Positions 1 to 6,996 of a DNA stretch of 7,253 bases are shown one piece after another. The notes under the pieces were generated by a model. That model saw only the letters and a list, made by a program, of their open reading frames with translations. It was not told the origin of the DNA and searched no databases. Both the position numbers and the translations under genes were made by a program. The first letter of the stretch is position 1. Each line of letters starts with the position of its first letter. The stretch is from JAHCHG01 sp038246645 (GTDB lineage: Bacteria; Acidobacteriota; Blastocatellia; Pyrinomonadales; Pyrinomonadaceae), in the NCBI GenBank assembly GCA_038246645.1, contig JBBRVS010000247.1, positions 1-7,253 on the forward strand, given 5' to 3'.

Positions 1-2
1 CG

Positions 3-1043
3 TTGATCTTCGGGAAAGACGCGACGATTCAAAGTATTCTTCCCGCTTACAAAGCCGAAGCGATGGTGCGAATCAAAAACCTAGACCGCTGGGATGACCG
101 TCTGACGCTTCGCACGAATTTGATTGACACTTATCTGAAACTCAAAGGTTTTATCAACAAACATCTGCCCGAAAAATTCTATCTCGAAGGCGACCAAAGA
201 ATTGATCTACGCGACAAAATCTTCCGCGAAGTCGTCGGCAACGTCATCGTCCACCGCGAATATACGAGCGCACTTTCTACCGATCTGATAATCGGCGCAA
301 CGGAAGTAACGATCACCAATCCGAACAAACCGCTGTTTCACGGGCTGATTGACCCGAAAAGTTTTAATCCGTTCCCGAAAAACCCGAACATCCGTAAATT
401 TTTCACCGCGTTCGGCTGGACTGACGAAATCGGTTCGGGCGTCCGCAACACAAACAAATTTCTGCCGCTCTACGTCCCGGGCGCAAAACCGCTGTTTGTC
501 GAAAACGAAACATTCAAAACCATTATTCCGCTTCAATGGAAAACGCTCGGAGATTTTGCCGAAACATTTCAAAAATGGCTCGATCTGCCTGATGAAACAT
601 TGCCGCATCTGCAAAAAGGTTTGGCTTCGGTTGCTCTGCCGTCTGCTTTGTCTGATGCCTCGTGGGAAGACCTGATTTTGCATTTGGTGTCAAGCTGGCA
701 CCAAAAAGGTGTCAACCTCGCGGAGTTACAAGTCCCGCAAAATCAGGTATTTGAAGATTCCGAAATAAAAAAGGTGTCAAGCTGGGCTGAAAAAGGTGTC
801 AACCTCCTCCAGAAAAAGTATTGGTATTTAATAGGCATTTTGAGCCTGACGACAAAGCCGGCGACAATGAAAGAATTATTAGGATGGTTAAGTTACAAAA
901 ATCGAACTACATTTACTGATAACTATATTAAACCATTAAGACAAACCGGATTGATTGCTTTTACGAACCCGGAAACACCGAATGATCCCGACAATAAATA
1001 TGTGATAACCGAAGCCGGAAAAGCCTTTCTCGCCGGAATGTAA
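3..1043 (+). CDS. GHKL-type ATPase of the AlbA_2/'RecG-like' regulator family, 5'-partial
   Basis: The reading frame is open from the first bases of the window to a TAA at 1041-1043, so the gene most likely starts upstream; the TTG at position 3 is not a convincing start. Counting from codon 3, residues about 50-180 form the C-terminal HATPase domain often annotated as 'ATP-dependent DNA helicase RecG-related'. The N box reads VVGNVIVHREY (77-87), with Asn80 in the Mg/ATP position, and a glycine-rich IGSGVR (143-148) follows. The domain closes with the family-typical FVENETFKTIIPL. Residues about 225-270 are a low-conservation linker with an internal repeat. Residues about 271-346 look like a winged helix (LLGWLSYKNRTTFTDNYIKPL, then a K/YVIT wing). 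Full-length relatives carry an N-terminal AlbA_2 (Schlafen-like) nucleic-acid-binding domain, which would lie outside the window. It is not a true RecG helicase, because no helicase motifs are visible. It sits 9 bp before pglZ, so it is probably an accessory or regulatory gene carried in the BREX operon. Its function is inferred only. Confidence 0.82.
   Translation: MIFGKDATIQSILPAYKAEAMVRIKNLDRWDDRLTLRTNLIDTYLKLKGFINKHLPEKFYLEGDQRIDLRDKIFREVVGNVIVHREYTSALSTDLIIGATEVTITNPNKPLFHGLIDPKSFNPFPKNPNIRKFFTAFGWTDEIGSGVRNTNKFLPLYVPGAKPLFVENETFKTIIPLQWKTLGDFAETFQKWLDLPDETLPHLQKGLASVALPSALSDASWEDLILHLVSSWHQKGVNLAELQVPQNQVFEDSEIKKVSSWAEKGVNLLQKKYWYLIGILSLTTKPATMKELLGWLSYKNRTTFTDNYIKPLRQTGLIAFTNPETPNDPDNKYVITEAGKAFLAGM
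686..806 (+). repeat. Imperfect 34-nt direct repeat in the linker of the ATPase gene
   Basis: Two 34-nt copies (686-719 and 773-806) begin 87 bp apart. They are identical at 30 of 34 positions, with the four differences confined to the middle. Each copy contains the word GGTGTCAA twice, 22 nt apart (starts at 686, 708, 773, 795). The copies are in the same reading frame and encode VSSWHQKGVNL and VSSWAEKGVNL. The two GGTGTCAA words inside a copy lie in different frames. Copy 1 also has a perfect inverted pair, TTGGTG (684-689) and CACCAA (699-704). The repeat lies between the ATPase domain and the C-terminal winged helix, a position where relatives often have short variable repeats. Confidence 0.85.
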
Positions 1044-1052
1044 AAAAAAAAG

Positions 1053-3293
1053 ATGACAGATAATTGGTTTATACAAGACGTTGAAAAACTCCTCGCGCAC
1101 CGCAACCGCATCGTGATCGTTGATCCGTCGGCGCAGTGCGGTTTTTTGGTTTCTCTGCTCGAAGACAAAGACATTACAGTGCTGAAAACAGACGGCGATC
1201 TCAAAGAACGCTGGCAGCAGGTCAAAGAAGAATTATTTCTGCGTTACGAAGCCGAAACCGAACACGCCGCCAAGCCGGTCGTTTTCTACGCGACGCGCCC
1301 GCCGGAAAAACTTTCGTTTCTGTTTGATTACTGCTACACGCACGGCACTCTCGATCTGACAAATCCGGGCGAATGGCTCAAGAAAAAACTGTTCACGCAC
1401 ACGAATCTGCAAGTCAGTTTCGACAATCCGATGCTTTTGACCGCCGCCAAATTAGGAATCGGCAAAGATTTGGCGTGGTGGAAAAAGGTTCTGCAAAATT
1501 TGGAAGACCTTGTAAATCTGGAAGATGAACTGCTGCCGTTTCTCAATAATCCCGAAAATTACATGGGCGATTTGGAAAAAGATGTCAGAAGGCTTTTTGA
1601 GGAAAAACTGTTTGAACTTCTCGGTCAGCCGTATATGGCGAAACCCGCCAAAACGCTCGCCGAAGAAGTGACGAAAAGGTTGTTTGACGGTTTGCTGAAC
1701 AACGAAGTCGTGCCGAATCTATTGAGTCTTTATTACCGATGGGCGGACAGCGAAACTTACCGACCGTCGCTTGAAGGATACATTCATAACTACAATTTGA
1801 GCGGCGCAAGCAATCCTTGGAAGGCGCATCCCGATCATTGTTTCAAAGAGTTAGACAATATTGCTCTGCGCCAATTAACCGAAAATCTAAGCGATAAATC
1901 TTACGTCGCGGAAAAGCTCACCAAAATAAATTTGCGCGTCTCTTCGGGAAAAGCAAAGGCATTTGTGCCGTCATGGTGGAATTATGTTCTGACGCTTTTG
2001 CAATTTGACACCAAACCGCTCGATTCCTGCAATAACTTTAATGCGGTGGTAAATTTTTACATCGAAAAATTTGCGCCTGTTGACCGCGCGATCAGATATT
2101 TGTATATGGATTTTCTGCCAAACAAAAATGTCATTCGCCCTCTTCAGGAGCGTTATGAAAGTTTCAACCACGAACTGTTAGAAAGGTGGTTCGATTATTC
2201 AAGAGATTATAAAACCAATCAACAAGGTTATTTGGTCTATCTGTTCAAAACAGCCAAACCAAAAACCGCCGTCATCGTCGGCGACGGTGTAAGTTACGAA
2301 ATCGCCAATTACGTCGCGTCGCAATTGGACGGTCAATGCAATATCGAAAAACAGGTAATGCTCGCCGATATGCCGTCGGAAACCGAACATAATATGAGCG
2401 CAATGTACGTCGGAAACAACGAAGTTTTAGCGACCAAGAAAGAAAGAGAAACGCGTTTGTCTGCCATAACAGGTAAATCAATTGCTTATCTCGATCTCGA
2501 AAATCTACATTACGGCGTTGATGCCGATTATTTGGTTTTAAGCTATAAAGACATTGATGATGCCGGCGAAAAACTTCAACACGGCGCGATTAAATTATTC
2601 GCCGAAATGGAGAAGGTTTTGAAGGATAAAATCTCTCTGCTCTTGAATATGGGGTACAAGAATGTTCATCTTGTCACAGATCACGGTTTCGTTTTGACCG
2701 GACTACTCGACGAAGCCGACAAGATCGAAGCCAATGCGGTTGGGAAAAGCCATGTAGTTGAGAGATATTTTCGTGCAGTCGAAAAGCAAACGAACCCGAA
2801 TTTATTTGAATTTGCTGCGCCTTACGGAGAATATAATTATGTTTATGCCGCTCGCTCACATCGTCCGTTCAAGTCAAAAGGCAAATACGGTTTCGCGCAC
2901 GGCGGTTTCACGCCACAGGAAATTATCATTCCGAAATTTACATTCAGCAAGGTTCAGGTAGCGTCTTCGGGATTGAAAATCGAAATCAGCAACAAAAAGG
3001 ATTTAAGCGAAGTAACGGGTGAACAGTTTGCGGTAAAATTAAAGGCGGACTCGGAAGCTGCCGATTTATTTTCGGCGCAAAGAAAAGTGCAGATTTTGCT
3101 TTACGCGGGCGGCGTAAATTATCAAAGCAGCAACATCTTCACGATGGCAACCAATGAAGCACAATCGCTTGATTTTTCATTCAACCAGCACAAGGAAGTT
3201 GAAGCGGTTTTAATTGATGCCGACACCAAAGAACAAATTGACAAAGTAATGATAAAACAGACGAATCTCCGCGATTTGGGAGGACTTTTATAA
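1053..3293 (+). CDS. pglZ: BREX system phosphatase-like protein PglZ
   Basis: This 746-residue protein has the alkaline-phosphatase-superfamily core of PglZ, an essential BREX component in characterised systems. Residues 1-400 are a mostly helical N-terminal region starting WFIQDVEKLLAHRNRIVIVD. The core begins with AVIVGDGVSYEIA (406-418; Asp411 as probable metal ligand). MPSETEHNMSAMY (440-452) follows and matches the family's 'LPSYTQLGMAALLP'-type motif, making Thr444 the likely nucleophile position. Next come a YKDIDDAGE segment, VTDHGF (541-546; Asp543/His544) and AHGGFTPQEIIIP (615-627; His616), the last metal-ligand block typical of PglZ. A beta-rich C-terminal region of about 110 residues follows. 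All expected ligand positions look intact, although DGVSYE replaces the commoner D-A-L-R-Y-E. The ATG at 1053 lies 9 bp after the preceding stop and is preceded by a run of ten A residues (1042-1051) with no clear Shine-Dalgarno. brxL follows 2 bp downstream. The exact BREX type cannot be set from this protein by eye. Confidence 0.92.
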   Translation: MTDNWFIQDVEKLLAHRNRIVIVDPSAQCGFLVSLLEDKDITVLKTDGDLKERWQQVKEELFLRYEAETEHAAKPVVFYATRPPEKLSFLFDYCYTHGTLDLTNPGEWLKKKLFTHTNLQVSFDNPMLLTAAKLGIGKDLAWWKKVLQNLEDLVNLEDELLPFLNNPENYMGDLEKDVRRLFEEKLFELLGQPYMAKPAKTLAEEVTKRLFDGLLNNEVVPNLLSLYYRWADSETYRPSLEGYIHNYNLSGASNPWKAHPDHCFKELDNIALRQLTENLSDKSYVAEKLTKINLRVSSGKAKAFVPSWWNYVLTLLQFDTKPLDSCNNFNAVVNFYIEKFAPVDRAIRYLYMDFLPNKNVIRPLQERYESFNHELLERWFDYSRDYKTNQQGYLVYLFKTAKPKTAVIVGDGVSYEIANYVASQLDGQCNIEKQVMLADMPSETEHNMSAMYVGNNEVLATKKERETRLSAITGKSIAYLDLENLHYGVDADYLVLSYKDIDDAGEKLQHGAIKLFAEMEKVLKDKISLLLNMGYKNVHLVTDHGFVLTGLLDEADKIEANAVGKSHVVERYFRAVEKQTNPNLFEFAAPYGEYNYVYAARSHRPFKSKGKYGFAHGGFTPQEIIIPKFTFSKVQVASSGLKIEISNKKDLSEVTGEQFAVKLKADSEAADLFSAQRKVQILLYAGGVNYQSSNIFTMATNEAQSLDFSFNQHKEVEAVLIDADTKEQIDKVMIKQTNLRDLGGLL
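3278..3284 (+). promoter_or_regulatory. Ribosome binding site for brxL, inside the end of pglZ
   Basis: The purine-rich GGGAGGA lies within the last codons of pglZ, 11 nt before the ATG at 3296. It supports that start and translation directly coupled to pglZ. It is much stronger than anything upstream of pglZ itself. Confidence 0.75.
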
Positions 3294-3295
3294 AT

Positions 3296-5347
3296 ATGAT
3301 TGTACTCGATGAGTTAGATAAAAAAGCACTCGAACATTTTCGGGGATTCGTCGTCAAAAAAGACCTCGTCGGAATCATCAAAGGCGGCGCGAATGTTCCC
3401 GCGTTTGTTCTCGAATACCTTCTCGCCAATACTTGCAGCACCGAAGACGAAGAAAAAATCAACGAAGGGATCGAAAACGTCAAAAAAATTCTCCGCGATC
3501 ATTACGTCAACCCGGAAGAAAGCAGTCTGATTCAATCAAAACTCCGCGAAAAAGGGCGTTACACAATCATTGATAAAATCTCGGTTGATCTCGACCCGCA
3601 GCGCGACCGTTATTGGGCAACGGTGAGCAACAGCAATATGCGGAAAGCCAACATCAGCGACGATCTGGTAAGAAAACACGAAAAGGTTCTGCTCGGCGGC
3701 ATCTGGGCGATTATCGAAATGGAATACGATCCACTGATTACCATCGGAAATACCGTTTACCCGTTTGTCGTGCGCGACATTAAACCAATTCAGCTTTCAA
3801 GTTTCGATAACGAAAAAATCGTCGAAAAGAGAAAAGAATTTTCTAAAGAGGAATGGAAAACCTTATTGCTTAGAAGTGCGGGATATGAGCCGCAAAGCGA
3901 AGGTTTCGATAAACGAAAGTTAAATCTTCTGCTCTCGCGCCTGATTCCGCTGGTTGAAGCAAATTTTAATATGGTCGAACTCGGTCCTCGATCATCAGGG
4001 AAATCTTACGTTTATAAGGAACTCACACCGTATGCAATTTTAATTTCGGGCGGACAAGGCACGGTTGCGAAACTTTTTGTCAATAACACGACGGGAAGAG
4101 TCGGTGCAGTCGGAGAATGGGACGCGATCTGTTTTGACGAAAGCACCGATAAATTATTTAAGGACCGCGATGCAATTCCGCTGATGAAGGATTATATGGA
4201 ATCCGGTTCGTTTTCACGCGCCGGTAAAGGCGGCGAAATTACCGGACAGGCTTCGATCATCCTCAACGGCAATATCAACCAGCCCGTCGAAACCGTTCTG
4301 CAAACTTCGCATCTTTTCAGTCCGCTCTCCGATGAGGTAAATTTTGATACAGCTTTTTTGGACAGAATAAATTTCTTTTTGCCGGGTTGGGAGATCAGTA
4401 AATTCAGTCCGAAAAACTTCACCAATAATTTCGGTTTTTCAACGGACTTTTTCTCCGAAACATTAAAAGCGCAACGTAAATCTACTTATACTGACGCTCT
4501 GGATAAATACTTTATTTTGGGGACACATCTCAAACAGAGAGATTCAAAATCCGTTCGTAAAACTATTTCAGCATATATCAAACTTCTGCACCCTGACGGA
4601 AATTATACGAAAGAAGATATTCGTGAGTATCTGGTTTTTGCAATGGAGATGCGCCGCCGCGTTAAAGAACAATTGAAACGCATCGGCGGGATGGAATTTT
4701 GGGACACGAATTTTTCTTATATTGATAAAGAAACACAGGAAGAAATATTTGTCGGTTTGCCCGAAGAACGCGGATCCGCACTAATCGAAAGTAACCCGCT
4801 GCCACCGGGAACTTGTTACACGGCAACCAGCGACGGCGAAAATGTCGCGTTGGTCAAGGTCGAAGTCGTTGCCCTCAAAGGTTCGGGAAAATTAAATGTC
4901 ACCGGCACGAGTTCGCAGGAAGTTAAGGAAAATATAAAAAACACCTATAACTATCTGCGCGCTAATGAAAAGACGATACTTAATGAACAACATTCGCTCA
5001 GCAGTTTTGATCTAAACATTCAGATCAGTAATCTTTTGGGCGCATATATCAGCGGCGGTATCGGCGCGGCAGTTTACGTAGCAATTATTTCAGCAATATA
5101 CAAAAAGAATCTTAAAAGCGGTTTGGGCGTTCTCGGAAACATCTCAATCGGCGGTGCAATTGAAAGAGCCTCAAATTTTGCCGATAAGACAACTTTACTT
5201 TCTGAAAATGGAGCTAAGATTGTTTTGGTGCCGATGGAAAATGTTGCTGAAATCGCAACGCTTCCGACAGGTATTTTGGGTGAAACTGATGTTCCGTTCT
5301 ACGGAAATACTCAAATGCTTCTCCAAAAGGTAGTATTGAACGAATAA
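3296..5347 (+). CDS. brxL: BREX system AAA+ / Lon-like protein BrxL
   Basis: This 683-residue protein is about the usual BrxL length and matches the family end to end. Residues 1-200 are the N-terminal region, including VVKKDLVGIIKGGANVP, VLEYLL and LLGGIWAII. The AAA+ core follows. Walker A is GPRSSGKS (230-237; Lys236, Ser237). Walker B is AICFDE (277-282; Asp281, Glu282). A sensor-1-like segment is LNGNINQ (323-329). FLDRINFF (354-361) has Arg357 as a possible arginine finger, followed by the family's LPGWEI. Residues about 500-683 form a Lon-protease-like domain starting NPLPPGTCY. In an ungapped eye alignment to Lon, the catalytic Ser and Lys positions are occupied by Gly588 and Ala629, so peptidase activity is doubtful. 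Published work on a BrxL homologue describes a multimeric DNA-binding AAA+ assembly required for phage restriction. The start at 3296 is supported by a good ribosome binding site and the 2-bp gap to pglZ. brxL restricts the system to BREX type 1 or 4. Confidence 0.95.
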   Translation: MIVLDELDKKALEHFRGFVVKKDLVGIIKGGANVPAFVLEYLLANTCSTEDEEKINEGIENVKKILRDHYVNPEESSLIQSKLREKGRYTIIDKISVDLDPQRDRYWATVSNSNMRKANISDDLVRKHEKVLLGGIWAIIEMEYDPLITIGNTVYPFVVRDIKPIQLSSFDNEKIVEKRKEFSKEEWKTLLLRSAGYEPQSEGFDKRKLNLLLSRLIPLVEANFNMVELGPRSSGKSYVYKELTPYAILISGGQGTVAKLFVNNTTGRVGAVGEWDAICFDESTDKLFKDRDAIPLMKDYMESGSFSRAGKGGEITGQASIILNGNINQPVETVLQTSHLFSPLSDEVNFDTAFLDRINFFLPGWEISKFSPKNFTNNFGFSTDFFSETLKAQRKSTYTDALDKYFILGTHLKQRDSKSVRKTISAYIKLLHPDGNYTKEDIREYLVFAMEMRRRVKEQLKRIGGMEFWDTNFSYIDKETQEEIFVGLPEERGSALIESNPLPPGTCYTATSDGENVALVKVEVVALKGSGKLNVTGTSSQEVKENIKNTYNYLRANEKTILNEQHSLSSFDLNIQISNLLGAYISGGIGAAVYVAIISAIYKKNLKSGLGVLGNISIGGAIERASNFADKTTLLSENGAKIVLVPMENVAEIATLPTGILGETDVPFYGNTQMLLQKVVLNE

Positions 5348-5349
5348 TG

Positions 5350-5377
5350 TTTCACAATTGAAATAATTTTTCCGATT
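5350..5377 (+). promoter_or_regulatory. Candidate promoter/operator, copy 1 of a shared intergenic motif
   Basis: TTTCACAATT (5350-5359), then ATAATTTT (5363-5370) and TCC (5371-5373), recur before the ImmA/IrrE-like gene at 6997-7018 with slightly different spacing. The element starts 2 bp after the brxL stop and ends about 40 bp before the sigma-like gene. It contains AATAAT (5362-5367), which could serve as a -10 box, but no convincing -35 at normal spacing. It could be a promoter, a repressor site or a site for the neighbouring sigma-like factor. The role is inferred from position and recurrence only. Confidence 0.4.
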
Positions 5378-5386
5378 TTCCGATTT
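5371..5386 (+). repeat. Short tandem repeat, two copies of TCCGATTT
   Basis: Two perfect, directly adjacent 8-nt copies (5371-5378 and 5379-5386) lie in the short gap between brxL and the sigma-like gene. The first copy overlaps the end of the shared intergenic motif. This may be slippage in a low-complexity spacer or a small tandem binding site. Confidence 0.8.
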
Positions 5387-5404
5387 TCAACTCATTTAAT
5401 TAAC

Positions 5405-5410
5405 AGGAGA
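5405..5410 (+). promoter_or_regulatory. Ribosome binding site deciding the start of the sigma-like gene
   Basis: AGGAGA is followed by a 6-nt spacer and then ATG at 5417. The in-frame TTG directly before (5414) would be only 3 nt away, too close, so the ATG at 5417 is preferred. Confidence 0.75.
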
Positions 5411-5416
5411 GTTTTG

Positions 5417-6205
5417 ATGAACGCGCGCGAAACAGACTCAACCGACATAAAACCTTTAACGAAACGAACAAGACAGGGCGAACTTTATGTTCGCCGGGCA
5501 GAAACGCAACTGCAAATTGAAAAAATAACGACGCTCGAAAAGCCGCAGATTTTGGAAATGCTGGACGGCGGCAAGCGGCGCGATGAAGCGGATTATCTGC
5601 TCGATGAAACACTCGTTTATCTGTTTCGTGAATCTCGAAGGTCAGGCAATGATGAACTTTTTAATCAGATTTATTTGGAACTCAATCGGCGCATCTGGAA
5701 ACTTTTTTTGAAATTTCGCTCAAACTTTAAGGAACAAGCGGGTTTTGAAGATTTCGGTCAGAAAATAGAAATGGCAATTGTAAGAAAACTTATTGATACA
5801 AACTCGGACAAAGCGGATTTCGCGCAGGTGCAGTTCGGCTCGTTTGTGGTTTCGGAAGCAAAATCCGTCTGGAAACAAAATCTCGCAGCGATCAAGCGCG
5901 ATCAGGAATTTCTTGAAACGCCGCGCGAGAATGATGATGAAACGGGCGGAAATGAACTTGAAAATTTAGCTCTCGGAGATATTTCCAGTGAACAGCAAAT
6001 GATTATCAGAGAAGGTTTGAGAAAATTATCAACCAATCATCAAACGGTCGCCGCGATGATGCTTGACGGTTTTCAGATCGAAAGCAAGGATGAAAATGAG
6101 CTGACGATCAGCAAACATCTGGGTGTCAGTTCGCGCACGATTAGAAATTGGATCAAGGAAATGCGCCTGACTCTGGCAGATTACAAGGGAGAAACAAAAC
6201 GATGA
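5417..6205 (+). CDS. Sigma-70-family-like protein (ECF-type architecture)
   Basis: The predicted protein has 262 residues. Residues about 56-155 look like a divergent sigma region 2. A helical stretch, LVYLFRESRRSGNDELFNQI (66-85), is followed by LELNRRIWKLFLKF (87-100), a GFEDFGQKIEMAIV segment where ECF factors have D-x-x-Q-E, and FGSFVVSEAKSVWKQN (140-155), resembling 'F-x-x-W-L-x-x-I-A-x-N'. An acidic linker (about 165-190) leads to a region-4-like domain (192-255) with the helix-turn-helix ISKHLGVSSRTIRNWIKEMR (231-250). The usual '-x-x-x-L-P-x-x-x-R' entry to region 4 is present as EGLRKLSTNHQTV. The role would be promoter selection by RNA polymerase. Region 2 is weak, so a sigma-like DNA-binding regulator remains possible. 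The stop overlaps the next gene as ATGA, implying coupled translation with the HTH protein. Lack of a long gap after brxL allows some read-through from BREX, but the A/T-rich spacer may hold its own promoter. Confidence 0.72.
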   Translation: MNARETDSTDIKPLTKRTRQGELYVRRAETQLQIEKITTLEKPQILEMLDGGKRRDEADYLLDETLVYLFRESRRSGNDELFNQIYLELNRRIWKLFLKFRSNFKEQAGFEDFGQKIEMAIVRKLIDTNSDKADFAQVQFGSFVVSEAKSVWKQNLAAIKRDQEFLETPRENDDETGGNELENLALGDISSEQQMIIREGLRKLSTNHQTVAAMMLDGFQIESKDENELTISKHLGVSSRTIRNWIKEMRLTLADYKGETKR

Positions 6206-6792
6206 ACGAAATGATGTTAACCGACGTTTTGGAAGAATACGCGCTCGCCGCGCCGCAGGGCTTCGATCAGGCGATTATGCAACAAATGGCGGAAAAATAT
6301 CCGCAGTTTGCCGCTGATCTGAAAGATTTCGCCGCCGCCCGCGCCGTTATAAAATACGCGCCTGAAGCGGAAATGTCCGCCAACGAAGATGCGCGATTTC
6401 AGCAGATCGGAATGGAAAATCTGCGGGCGGTTTTAAGTGAAAACAAAAATTCTTTGGAAAGTTTGACCGACGCGGCAAAAGCTAAAGGAATGAACCGCTC
6501 GAAATTCGCCGCCGCTTTGGGTTTGAGCGTTTCGCTTGTTCAATACTTAGAAAAACGGCGACTCGATTTTGCGACGATTCCGCAAAACGTGATCGCAAAA
6601 GTCGCGCAAGTATTAGAAACAGGCGAAGAATTGGTCGCAAATTATCTCAATCAATCAGCAGTTAGTCCTGTAAATGCAAGTTTTAAGGCGACGGAAAGAC
6701 CGGAAGAATTAAAACCGAAAAGTTTTATTGAAGCCGTGCGCGAAGATCAGCAACTATCGAACGAAGAAAAACAACGGCTGCTCGAAATGTAA
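6202..6792 (+). CDS. XRE-like helix-turn-helix protein, possible sigma partner or peptidase target
   Basis: The predicted protein has 196 residues. The start at 6202 is chosen because its ATG overlaps the preceding stop (ATGA), an AAGGGAGA purine tract (6185-6192) lies upstream, and the sequence before it is sigma-like coding in another frame. Residues 1-55 are helical (LTDVLEEYALAAPQGFDQAI, then KYPQFAADLKDFAAARAVI), with a composition like the N-terminal helices of small anti-sigma proteins but no zinc-finger H-x3-C-x2-C. Residues about 84-150 form an XRE-like HTH (MNRSKFAAALGLSVSLVQYL at 97-116), ending in VIAKVAQVLETGEELVANYL, typical of this fold. The C-terminus is a charged tail, SFIEAVREDQQLSNEEKQRL. 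There is no signal peptide or membrane segment, so it should be cytosolic. Coupling to the sigma-like gene suggests it controls or modulates that protein. The downstream ImmA/IrrE-like gene raises the possibility that it is the cleavage target. Neither role is proven by sequence. Confidence 0.75.
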   Translation: MNEMMLTDVLEEYALAAPQGFDQAIMQQMAEKYPQFAADLKDFAAARAVIKYAPEAEMSANEDARFQQIGMENLRAVLSENKNSLESLTDAAKAKGMNRSKFAAALGLSVSLVQYLEKRRLDFATIPQNVIAKVAQVLETGEELVANYLNQSAVSPVNASFKATERPEELKPKSFIEAVREDQQLSNEEKQRLLEM

Positions 6793-6880
6793 AACAAGTG
6801 CTGCATAAACTCATAAAAAATCTAAAATTGGATTCTCAGTAATCCGAAAATGTAAACGGTCGGACGAGAACGAAAGAAGG

Positions 6881-6995
6881 TTTTAGCCACAGATTTACAC
6901 AGATTAACACAAGATATTTTTATGATTTTTCATTCAGATCGTTTTTTATCTAATTCTTATCATCTGAGTTTATCTGTGAACATCTGTGGCTAAAC
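6881..6995. repeat. Large imperfect inverted repeat made of 10-nt units
   Basis: The arms at 6881-6908 and 6968-6995 are reverse complements at 24 of 28 positions, separated by 59 nt of A/T-rich sequence. Each arm is a degenerate 10-nt tandem. The left arm repeats CACAGATTTA / CACAGATTAA / CACAAGATAT (6888-6917). The right arm repeats ATCTGAGTTT / ATCTGTGAAC / ATCTGTGGCT (6962-6991). From memory, 'AGCCACAGAT..ACACAGAT' repeats recur in intergenic regions of several environmental bacterial phyla, so this may be one copy of a genome-wide family. A transcript could fold into a long stem. A poly-U tract directly after the stem is missing (only ACTTTTC), so it is not a standard terminator. No ORF of note lies here. 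Confidence 0.85.
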
Positions 6996-6996
6996 T

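Noticed and set aside
349..675. 108-codon + strand frame overlapping the ATPase gene
   Set aside because: The peptide is low in recognisable structure, and the overlapping frame encodes the conserved HATPase domain. I treat it as a shadow.
207..683. 158-codon open frame on the minus strand inside the ATPase gene
   Set aside because: It lies opposite a well-supported coding frame, its translation is rich in Arg, Phe and Cys with no family resemblance, and it is a typical shadow of a biased + strand gene.
3..1043. Annotation as RecG helicase
   Set aside because: Only the HATPase domain shared with mis-named 'RecG-related' proteins is visible. No helicase Walker or DEAD-type motifs are present.
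5339..5400. A standard -35/-10 promoter upstream of the sigma-like gene using TTGAAA at 5358-5363
   Set aside because: At 16-18 nt spacing no acceptable -10 follows, so I report only the shared motif as a candidate control site.
6148..6201. An 18-codon N-terminal extension of the HTH protein from 6148
   Set aside because: This stretch is the coding end of the sigma-like HTH in another frame. The ATGA overlap at 6202 with an upstream purine tract is a far better start.
6830..6845. Hairpin GGATT-ctcagt-AATCC as a terminator for the HTH gene
   Set aside because: The stem is only 5 bp with no T tract after it on the + strand. The T-rich side is on the minus strand, where no gene needs terminating.
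6881..6995. CRISPR-like array
   Set aside because: The units are about 10 nt, degenerate, directly abutting and inverted between arms. There are no spacers of regular length.
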